Positions 1 to 5,315 of a stretch of DNA of 5,961 bases are shown here, piece after piece. The position numbers were made by a program, and so were the translations under genes. The DNA is from Pseudomonadota bacterium (GTDB taxonomy: Bacteria > Pseudomonadota > Alphaproteobacteria > SMXQ01): positions 1 through 5,961 of the forward strand of contig JADFPK010000121.1 in assembly GCA_022562375.1 (NCBI GenBank), in the 5' to 3' direction. The notes under the pieces were generated by a model that was not told the origin of the DNA, did not search any database, and worked only from the letters and a program-made list of their open reading frames with translations. The first letter of the stretch is position 1. Every line of letters starts with the position of its first letter.

Positions 1-713
1 TCGTCCATCTGGACCTGGGAGGGATTGTCGGCCCTGAAAAGCCCGAAGGAGACCAGGAAGACGTGCAGCAGGCTGGCGTGATAGGGGTCCTTGAGGTTCT
101 CGAACATGAGCTTCCAGTTGGCCCGCACGCGCTGGCGCGAATAGCCCAGGATGCTGAGCTCGCGCCCGTCGAACACCCGGTCGAAGTAGCCCAGCATCTT
201 GGCTCCGAGATAATCCTCGAACGCCGGCATGGCGTGATCGAAGGAGGCGAAGATGACACCGCCCCTGACGGCGCACTTCAGGGCCTCGAGGTGATGGTCC
301 TCGAGCTTGAAATCGTCGGGCATGCCGCCCTGATTCTTGACCCCGCGGCGGAAGGGTACGGCGGTAAGCACGCCCTTGAGGTCGTAGGTCCACTGGTGAT
401 AGGGGCAGGTGAACTCCTTGGCGTTGCCGTGTTCGCGGTAGCAGAATCGCGAGCCGCGATGGGCGCAACGGTTGACCAGGACGTTGACGTCGCCGTCCAT
501 GTCGCGAACGACGACGACCGGCCGGGCGCCGATCCTGGTGCGCTTGAAATCCCCGGGATTGGGGATATCCGCTTCGAGCGCCACATAGCTGTAGGAGGCG
601 CCGGCGAAGACCCTTTCTTGCTCCCTCTCATAGACCCTGGGATCGGAATAGACCCAGTAAGGGATCCTGCTGTTTCCCTCCTCGGGCCATTTATAGGGCA
701 AGGACTCGTTCAT
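1..713 (-). CDS. Rieske ring-hydroxylating oxygenase large (alpha) subunit, salicylate/anthranilate type, C-terminus outside window
   Basis: Large subunit of a two- or three-component aromatic ring-hydroxylating oxygenase, a cytoplasmic enzyme that uses O2 and electrons from a reductase partner to hydroxylate an aromatic ring. 237 codons are visible, a little over half of the usual 400-450 residues; the gene leaves the window at base 1. The Rieske [2Fe-2S] site is complete: C83-x-H85, then C103-x2-H106 within CPYHQW. The mononuclear iron site begins at residues 205-217, with N206, D209, H212 and H217 in the usual D-x2-H-x4-H spacing; the third iron ligand lies outside. The N-terminal text (RIPYWVYSDP, NPGDFK, VPFRRG) recalls NagG/AndAc-type salicylate or anthranilate oxygenases, but the substrate cannot be fixed from this half. 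ATG at 711-713 is preceded by an in-frame TAG 12 nt upstream, so it is the furthest possible start; its ribosome-binding site is weak. It lies 67 bp downstream of the TRAP permease on the same strand and is probably co-transcribed with it. No reductase or small subunit is visible. Confidence 0.9.
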   Translation of the reverse strand, partial: MNESLPYKWPEEGNSRIPYWVYSDPRVYEREQERVFAGASYSYVALEADIPNPGDFKRTRIGARPVVVVRDMDGDVNVLVNRCAHRGSRFCYREHGNAKEFTCPYHQWTYDLKGVLTAVPFRRGVKNQGGMPDDFKLEDHHLEALKCAVRGGVIFASFDHAMPAFEDYLGAKMLGYFDRVFDGRELSILGYSRQRVRANWKLMFENLKDPYHASLLHVFLVSFGLFRADNPSQVQMD

Positions 714-780
714 CGCCCGATTCTAACGCCAAAGGCGCCAACTGCATAGACATCAAACGATCAATTGCGCTCCCCGGCGG

Positions 781-2706
781 TCAGCCGCCGGCGGGCGCGT
801 CGGCGCGGTAAAGCCGCCGGTTCACGGCGATGGTCGCCGCCGCCAGCGCCGTGCCGGCGGCGAGGCTGGCGTAAAACGGCGCGATCAACAACAGCCCGGC
901 GGCGGCGATGGCGAAGCGCGCCCAGGTGGCGGCGCAGGTCTTGTCATGGGCCTCGATGGCGGCGGCGATCAGGATCAGCCCGGCGACCGCCGAGGAGAAG
1001 GTGATGGCGGTTTTCCAGGCCGGCCCCAGCCACAGCAGCTCCGGCCCGTAGATGAAGACGAAGGGCACCAGGAAGGCGGCCAGCGCCAGGCGCACGGCGT
1101 TGGCGGCGATGCCGAGCGGGTTGTCCTCGGCGATGGACGCCGCCGCATAGGCCGCCACCGCCACCGGCGGGGTGATGGCGCTCATCACCGCGAAATAGAG
1201 CAGGAACATGTGCCCCGGCAGGTCGGGGATCTTGAGGTCGACCAGGACCGGACCCATCAGCACGGCGGCCAGGATATAGGCCGATGGCGTCGGCATGCCG
1301 AGGCCGAGGATGATGGTCAGCGCGGCGGCGATCACCAGGGTGAAGAACACCTGGGCATCGGTGATGGCGTAGATCACATGGGCGAACTTGGCGGCGAGGC
1401 CGGTCATGGTGATGCCGGCGATCACCAGCCCGGCGGCGGCGCAGGCGCCGGCCACCGGCACCATGCGCATGGCGGTCTCCGCCAGGGCTTTGTAAAAGAG
1501 CACGATGCCGATCCGCGTATTCTTCTTGACGGCGGCCACCGCCAGCACGGCGGCCGAGCCGAACACCGCCACCATGGTCGGCGTATAGCCCTCGATCAGG
1601 GCGGCGGTGAGCGCCACCAGGGGCACCAGGAACAGCCCGCCCTGCTTGAGGACCGGCAGAAGACGGGGAATGCGTTCGGGATCCAGGCTGCCATAGCCCA
1701 TCTTGATGGCGCGGAAATGGACCTGGGAATAGACGCAGACGTAATACAGCACCGCCGGCAACAGTGCCGCCACGGCGATGTCGACGTAATCGATATTGGT
1801 GTATTCGGCCATGATGAAGGCGGCCGAGCCCATCACCGGCGGCACCAGGGAGCCGCCGGTCGACGCCGCCACCTCGATGGCGCCGGCGATGGTGCCCTTG
1901 TAGCCGAGCCGCTTCATGATGGGGATGGTAATGGACCCGGTGGTCACCACGTCCGCCGTCGGGCTGCCGGATATCATGCCGTACATGGCCGAAGACACCA
2001 CCGCCACCTTGGCCGGCCCACCCGGCTGGCGCCCGGCGATGGCGGCGGCGAAATCGAAGAAGAAGTCGGATCCCTTGGCGTAGAACATCAGGGTCCCGAA
2101 CATCACGAACAGGAAGGCGTAGGTCGCCGCCACCTGCACCGGCAGGCCCATCACGCCGTCGGTGGTGAAGACCATGATGTCGAGGAAATGGTTGTAGTCG
2201 ATATAGCCGTGGCCCAGCACGCCGCCGATCAGGTGCCCGAAGAGATTATAGGCGACGAACAACAAAACGATCACCGTCAGCCCGAGGCCCGTGGTGCGCC
2301 GAGTGATCTCGATGGTCAGGACGAAGACCAGGGTGCCGAAAACCGTCTGCCAGAAAGAGAGCGGGAAGAGCAGCGAAATGCGCTCCACGGTCTCGGGCGC
2401 GGTGAAGGCGAAAAAGATTCCCGTCACCAGGCTCACCAGCGAAAGCCCCCAATCGATCACGGAAGGATGCCGGGGATCGGATCCGGCGCGCGCGCCGACG
2501 GTCAGGAAGGCGAGCGTCATCATCCCCATGATGAAGACCGCCCCCAGCTGCCAAGGATCCATGACCACCACCGTCGCCGCCAGGACGACGAACACCGCAA
2601 GGCCGGCGGCGAAGGGCGTGATCAGCCAGTTCAGCCGGCCGGTCGGCCGGCGCCGGCAACCGACCGAAAACCAGGTGCTCGGATCGAGAAGGATGTTTCG
2701 CGCCAT
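781..2706 (-). CDS. TRAP transporter permease, TAXI type, fused small and large membrane subunits (DctQM-like)
   Basis: Inner-membrane secondary transporter of 641 residues that takes up an organic acid delivered by a periplasmic TAXI binding protein, driven by an ion gradient. It is hydrophobic throughout. The first ~150 residues contain several membrane segments equivalent to the small (DctQ-like) subunit. From about residue 165 on it is the large DctM-like domain. Family motifs are visible: SSAMYGMISGSPTADVVTTG (residues 238-257), the following IPIMKRLGYKGTIAGAIE, ASTGGSLVPPVMGSAAFIMAE (281-301), GLGMPTPSAY (468-477) and YFAVMSAITPPVAVAAYAAA (504-523). A further hydrophobic C-terminal stretch (about 565-628) is common in fused TAXI permeases. 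Length is normal for fused forms. ATG at 2704-2706 follows a modest GGGA at 8 nt; no other Met start appears before residue 49. The gene lies 101 bp downstream of the binding-protein gene, with a terminator-like hairpin between them. Substrate is unknown; the adjacent oxygenase gene suggests an aromatic acid. Confidence 0.96.
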   Translation of the reverse strand: MARNILLDPSTWFSVGCRRRPTGRLNWLITPFAAGLAVFVVLAATVVVMDPWQLGAVFIMGMMTLAFLTVGARAGSDPRHPSVIDWGLSLVSLVTGIFFAFTAPETVERISLLFPLSFWQTVFGTLVFVLTIEITRRTTGLGLTVIVLLFVAYNLFGHLIGGVLGHGYIDYNHFLDIMVFTTDGVMGLPVQVAATYAFLFVMFGTLMFYAKGSDFFFDFAAAIAGRQPGGPAKVAVVSSAMYGMISGSPTADVVTTGSITIPIMKRLGYKGTIAGAIEVAASTGGSLVPPVMGSAAFIMAEYTNIDYVDIAVAALLPAVLYYVCVYSQVHFRAIKMGYGSLDPERIPRLLPVLKQGGLFLVPLVALTAALIEGYTPTMVAVFGSAAVLAVAAVKKNTRIGIVLFYKALAETAMRMVPVAGACAAAGLVIAGITMTGLAAKFAHVIYAITDAQVFFTLVIAAALTIILGLGMPTPSAYILAAVLMGPVLVDLKIPDLPGHMFLLYFAVMSAITPPVAVAAYAAASIAEDNPLGIAANAVRLALAAFLVPFVFIYGPELLWLGPAWKTAITFSSAVAGLILIAAAIEAHDKTCAATWARFAIAAAGLLLIAPFYASLAAGTALAAATIAVNRRLYRADAPAGG

Positions 2707-2740
2707 GGCTGGAATCCCGTGCCAATCGGCAAATCGCCAA

Positions 2741-2782
2741 AAGCAAAAAGAAGGGCGGGGAGCCGGTTGCGGCTTCCCCGCC
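2741..2782 (-). terminator. Hairpin plus T-rich tract between binding protein and permease (partial terminator)
   Basis: On the minus strand, GGCGGGGAAGCC, a 6-nt loop (GCAACC) and GGCTCCCCGCC form a strong GC-rich stem with one bulged base. It is followed at once by CTTCTTTTTGCTTTT. The stem starts 25 nt after the binding-protein stop codon and ends before the permease start. This is the standard form of an intrinsic terminator. As the next gene is the cognate permease, it probably terminates only part of the transcripts or protects the 3' end of the binding-protein mRNA, so that the binding protein exceeds the permease. Confidence 0.8.
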
Positions 2783-2807
2783 TTGGAACGCTTCTCGCCG
2801 CGGCCGA

Positions 2808-3794
2808 TTACATCAGGCCCGCTTCCTTGTAGGCCTTGATGGCGCCGGGATGGTGGGGCGCCGCCGAAGGCAGGGCGATCGACTTCGCCGTCGTCGCCTT
2901 CTTCAACGCGCGGTGCGCCGACTTGAAGGCCTCCATCTGCGTCAGCATGGCCTTGGTGATGTCATAGGCGATTTTATCGTCCATGCTCTTATTGGCGATG
3001 ATCACGGCGCCCACACAGGTGGTATGGGAATCGACGCTGAGGAACTTGTATTCGCTGGCCAGGATCGTGCACGGCTCGAGGCCGAACTGCTTGGCGACCT
3101 GTTTGGCGGCGCCCTTGCCCTGGTTCAGCAACACTACGGGAATGCCCTTGGCGACCTCGCGGATGCGGCGGTTATTATAGGAAAGGCCGACGGACATGGC
3201 GTCGATGCGCCGGTCCAGCATCAGCTTGGTCATCTCACGCGACGCCGCGCGCACCAGCTTCTTGAACCCCTTGGGATCGATGCCGTTGGCCTTGAAGAAG
3301 GCGAGGGAAATGTCGCCGTCCAAGTTGCCGGGCCGGTTGACGGCGACCCGAAGCTTGCCGGCGTTCTTCTTGAGGTCGGCCATGGAACTGATGCCCAGCT
3401 TCTTGGCGACATCGCCGTTGATCAGAAGTTGGGTCACCTGGAACCGCGCCGCCGGGGCATAGACCCGGACCAGGACGCGGAGGTCCTTTTGCGCCTTGCC
3501 CTTGAACGGGCCGGTGCCCTTGACCGCGGCGGTGAGCTCGGGATCGTTGGTAATCCCCATCGGGACCTTCTTGTCCTGGACGAGCTTGGCATTGGCGATG
3601 CCGCCGGAACCGGTCTGGTAGGTGATGGTGGAGCCGGGATAGGCCTTGGCCATGGCCTTGTCGAGGCCAAGCCCGATCCGCGACCACAGCCCGCCCGGGC
3701 TGGCGCCCGCGAGGGTCAAATTATAGGTCTGGGCGTCGGCCGGCCCGCCAAGAACCGCCAGCGCGCCGATAAGGGCAATAATCAATGTCCGCAT
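2808..3794 (-). CDS. TAXI-family TRAP transporter periplasmic solute-binding protein
   Basis: Extracytoplasmic binding protein (328 residues) that captures the substrate and hands it to the fused TRAP permease encoded next. Residues 1-21 form a Sec signal peptide: MRT, a hydrophobic core (LIIALIGALAVLGG), then PADA with likely cleavage before Q22. The mature protein starts with the family pattern YNLTLAGASPGGLWSRIGLG (24-43). It continues with TYQTGSGGIANAKLV (58-72) and MGITNDPE (79-86), which match the ligand-binding lobe of TAXI proteins, and ends with the typical HHPGAIKAYKEAGLM. Length is normal for the family. C242 and C260 are the only cysteines after the signal and could form a disulfide in the periplasm. 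The ATG at 3792-3794 is chosen because it gives a clean signal peptide and follows a very good ribosome-binding site (GGGGAGG, 5 nt away). The frame stays open upstream, but that part reads across ctaA out of its frame and is not coding. The ligand is unknown; many TAXI proteins bind glutamate or other carboxylates. Confidence 0.95.
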   Translation of the reverse strand: MRTLIIALIGALAVLGGPADAQTYNLTLAGASPGGLWSRIGLGLDKAMAKAYPGSTITYQTGSGGIANAKLVQDKKVPMGITNDPELTAAVKGTGPFKGKAQKDLRVLVRVYAPAARFQVTQLLINGDVAKKLGISSMADLKKNAGKLRVAVNRPGNLDGDISLAFFKANGIDPKGFKKLVRAASREMTKLMLDRRIDAMSVGLSYNNRRIREVAKGIPVVLLNQGKGAAKQVAKQFGLEPCTILASEYKFLSVDSHTTCVGAVIIANKSMDDKIAYDITKAMLTQMEAFKSAHRALKKATTAKSIALPSAAPHHPGAIKAYKEAGLM

Positions 3795-3799
3795 GTTAG

Positions 3800-3806
3800 C
3801 CTCCCC
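3800..3806 (-). promoter_or_regulatory. Strong ribosome-binding site of the TAXI binding-protein gene
   Basis: GGGGAGG on the minus strand lies 5 nt before the ATG at 3792-3794. It is the best Shine-Dalgarno match in the minus-strand cluster and decides the start against the longer open frame. The permease and oxygenase genes have much weaker sites, consistent with higher output of the binding protein. Confidence 0.8.
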
Positions 3807-3809
3807 GAT

Positions 3810-3843
3810 GTTTATGTCGCGTCCGGGTTGATGTCGCGTCCGG
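3810..3843 (-). repeat. Two adjacent 17-bp direct repeats in the leader of the binding-protein gene
   Basis: On the minus strand the copies are CCGGACGCGACATCAAC (3843-3827) and CCGGACGCGACATAAAC (3826-3810). They lie head to tail without a spacer and differ at one base. The downstream copy ends 3 nt before the GGGGAGG ribosome-binding site. They may be tandem operator sites or a recent short duplication; I do not recognise the motif. Confidence 0.85.
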
Positions 3844-3874
3844 ACGATTTCGTCATTAGGGCTTGATTTTGCCA

Positions 3875-3892
3875 TGCTTCGGCGTCGAAGCA
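3875..3892 (-). other. Stem-loop just after ctaA
   Basis: On the minus strand TGCTTCG, loop ACGC and CGAAGCA form a perfect 7-bp stem starting 8 nt after the ctaA stop codon. No T-run follows (the next bases are TGGCAAAATC), so it is at best a weak terminator or a 3'-end stabiliser. If transcription continues through it, ctaA and the transporter genes would share a transcript. I found no clear promoter for the transporter genes in the 106-bp gap. Confidence 0.4.
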
Positions 3893-3900
3893 AAGCGTTG

Positions 3901-4968
3901 TTAGGGGGCGCCGGGTTTCGCCGCGGAAAGTTCGTGGACCGCCCACAGGGCCAGCGTGAAGAGCGCCAGGGCGCCGGCCTGATGGGCGGCGGCGAGGGAC
4001 ACCGGAACGACCAGCAACAAGGTGGCGATGCCAAGCGCCGGCTGGAGAACGGCCATGGCCAGGGTGAGGCCAAGGGCCAAGCGCGCGCGCCCCGGCAATT
4101 CGAAACGCCGTGATACCAGCCACAAGAGGATGATTGCGGCGAGGGTAAGGATGCCAAGCACGCGGTGGTTGAACTGTACGGTGGCGGCGTTCTCGAAGAA
4201 ATTGGCGATCGGCGGGTCGAGGAGGAAGATTTCGTCCGGCACCCATTGCCCGCCCATGAGGGGGAAGGTGTTGTAGCCGAGCCCGGCGTCGATCCCGGCG
4301 ACGAAGGCGCCGGACATCACGGTGAGGGACACCAAGGCGATGACGAAGACCGCCAACCGCTTCAACCCCCGGACCCCGGACCGGCGCGCCCGGCCGGCGA
4401 GGAGGCCGAGCGCGATCCACAGGATATAGGCGTAGATCGCGAAGGCGGCGGCAAGATGCGCCGCCAGGCGGTACTGGCTGACGGTCGGGTCCTTGACCAA
4501 ACCGCTCTTGACCATGTACCAGCCGAGCAACCCCTGGAGCGCGCCGAGCGCGAAGATGACCGCCAGATGGAGGCCGAGGCGCCCGCCGATCCGCCCTCTG
4601 GCGAGGAAAGTGAGGAAGGGGACGAGGAACACCAATCCGATCAGCCGGCCCCACATCCGGTGGGTGTACTCGAACCAGAAGATGAGTTTGAAATCGTCGA
4701 GCGTCATGGCGGAATTCAGCGCCCGGTATTCCGGATAGCGCTGGTATTCGCGGAAGAGCTCCCGCCATTCGCCGTCGCCGAGCGGCGGCACGATGCCGAG
4801 GAGGGGTTTCCATTCGACCATGGAAAGCCCCGACTGGGTAAGCCGCGTTACCCCGCCGATCACCACCATGGCGAAGATCATGGCGGCGCAGACGAACAGC
4901 CAGATGGCGATCCGCCGGTCGGCTCCGTCGTTCGCCGGCCGGGCGCCGGCCGGTGCCGATGATGCCAA
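3901..4968 (-). CDS. ctaA: Heme A synthase (COX15/CtaA family)
   Basis: Inner-membrane heme-containing monooxygenase that converts heme O to heme A for aa3-type cytochrome c oxidase. 355 residues, normal length, with about eight membrane segments in two similar halves. Family landmarks: GGVTRLTQSGLSMVEWKPL (38-56), EYTHRMWGR (100-108), LGALQGLLGWYMVKSGL (141-157), YRLAAHL (166-172), AGIDAGLGYNTFPLMGGQWV (224-243), QFNHRVLG (265-272) and AAHQAGALALF (327-337). The four heme-ligand histidines are H103, H171, H268 and H329. The only cysteine is C27, so the extracellular Cys pair of Bacillus-type CtaA is absent, as usual in the alphaproteobacterial and mitochondrial class. The start is TTG at 4966-4968, preceded by AGGAG at 7 nt. 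No ATG, GTG or TTG lies in frame between it and the TAG at 5083-5085, and the next Met is already inside the first membrane segment. No other oxidase-assembly gene is in view. Confidence 0.96.
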   Translation of the reverse strand: MASSAPAGARPANDGADRRIAIWLFVCAAMIFAMVVIGGVTRLTQSGLSMVEWKPLLGIVPPLGDGEWRELFREYQRYPEYRALNSAMTLDDFKLIFWFEYTHRMWGRLIGLVFLVPFLTFLARGRIGGRLGLHLAVIFALGALQGLLGWYMVKSGLVKDPTVSQYRLAAHLAAAFAIYAYILWIALGLLAGRARRSGVRGLKRLAVFVIALVSLTVMSGAFVAGIDAGLGYNTFPLMGGQWVPDEIFLLDPPIANFFENAATVQFNHRVLGILTLAAIILLWLVSRRFELPGRARLALGLTLAMAVLQPALGIATLLLVVPVSLAAAHQAGALALFTLALWAVHELSAAKPGAP

Positions 4969-4975
4969 TCCTCGT

Positions 4976-4980
4976 CTCCT
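4976..4980 (-). promoter_or_regulatory. Ribosome-binding site supporting the TTG start of ctaA
   Basis: AGGAG on the minus strand sits 7 nt before the TTG at 4966-4968, inside a purine-rich stretch. It supports the rare TTG start, which is the only in-frame choice that gives a complete first membrane segment. Confidence 0.7.
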
Positions 4981-5187
4981 CTTCTCGTCCTCCGCCGACG
5001 GCGCCGCCGGCCCGCGCCCCGCTCTCCATCGCCAGCCGGCAGACGCCCGAAGGCGGCGGTGAAAGGCGGTCCGGCGCGGAAACTATCGGCGTTTTCAGGA
5101 CCGGGCACAAGACGCGGCTTGGGCGCGTCGGGGGGCGGCGGGCGGAACCGTCCAGGGCCGCCGGGCGGCAGGAAAACCGGGTCCTTA
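4981..5187. other. GC-rich leader region upstream of ctaA, no gene recognised
   Basis: About 200 bases of GC-rich sequence between the ctaA ribosome-binding site and the AT-rich island. An open frame crosses it on the minus strand, but its protein is arginine- and proline-rich, resembles nothing I recognise, and runs on antiparallel to nothing but ctaA in the wrong frame. It is probably the untranslated leader of ctaA. I see no tRNA, riboswitch or clear terminator in it. Confidence 0.4.
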
Positions 5188-5220
5188 CAATATACATGAT
5201 ATTTATGTTGTTTATTGAAT

Positions 5221-5260
5221 TTCACATAATGAACATTGACAAATTACGTATTCACATTAT
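5221..5260 (+). repeat. Direct repeat TTCACATAAT / TTCACATTAT flanking the -35 box
   Basis: TTCACATAAT (5221-5230) and TTCACATTAT (5251-5260) match at 9 of 10 bases and start exactly 30 bp apart, about three helical turns. The first lies just upstream of the -35 hexamer; the second is in the spacer and overlaps the -10 box. This could be a pair of activator or repressor half-sites, but chance similarity in AT-rich DNA is possible. Confidence 0.35.
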
Positions 5261-5263
5261 AAT
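5236..5263 (+). promoter_or_regulatory. Perfect-consensus sigma-70 promoter of the nitrite/sulfite reductase gene
   Basis: TTGACA (5236-5241) and TATAAT (5258-5263) are both exact consensus hexamers, separated by 16 bp. Transcription should start near 5269-5271, giving a leader of about 45 nt before the ATG at 5316. The surrounding AT-rich sequence could act as an UP element. Confidence 0.85.
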
Positions 5264-5265
5264 TC

Positions 5266-5289
5266 TGTTGTAATTGGTATTTTACAGCA
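5266..5289. promoter_or_regulatory. Inverted repeat over the predicted transcription start (candidate operator)
   Basis: TGTTGTAA (5266-5273), 8 bp, TTACAGCA (5282-5289): the arms match at 7 of 8 positions as an inverted repeat. It starts 2 bp after the -10 box and covers about -5 to +20, a typical repressor position. I cannot name the regulator. Confidence 0.45.
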
Positions 5290-5315
5290 ATAATATGTGT
5301 TTATGGGGTAACGCC

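Larger units (their letters stand above)
5188..5315. promoter_or_regulatory. AT-rich divergent intergenic island
   Basis: Base composition switches abruptly from GC-rich to strongly AT-rich from about 5188 to about 5302, just before the reductase start codon. It contains the plus-strand promoter, an inverted repeat and a direct repeat listed separately. A minus-strand promoter for ctaA may also lie here (for instance a TATATT near 5191-5197), but no convincing -35 partner was found. Confidence 0.7.

Noticed and set aside
727..737. Small hairpin CGCC-AAA-GGCG between permease and oxygenase
   Set aside because: Only 4 bp of stem with no T-run; not a credible terminator, and it leaves co-transcription likely.
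63..749. Plus-strand open frame opposite the Rieske oxygenase
   Set aside because: Shadow of the gene with intact Rieske and iron-site motifs on the other strand.
946..2832. Long plus-strand open frame (628 codons) opposite the TRAP permease
   Set aside because: It is rich in His, Gly, Arg and Asp with no recognisable domain, and is the reverse-strand shadow of a clear membrane protein in GC-rich DNA.
3795..4157. N-terminal extension of the binding protein by about 121 residues
   Set aside because: It would overlap the end of ctaA out of frame and bury the signal peptide. The ATG at 3792-3794 has a strong ribosome-binding site.
5127..5150. G-rich stretch that might form a G-quadruplex upstream of ctaA
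   Set aside because: The G-runs are irregular and too few full GGG tracts are present; ordinary for this GC content.
3812..5197. Minus-strand open frame of 461 codons covering ctaA
   Set aside because: It reads ctaA in the wrong frame and gives an Arg/Pro-rich product. The true frame carries all heme A synthase motifs.
5303..5311. ATG upstream of the reductase start, possible leader peptide
   Set aside because: It reads ATG GGG TAA and is out of frame; two codons are too few to support a leader peptide.
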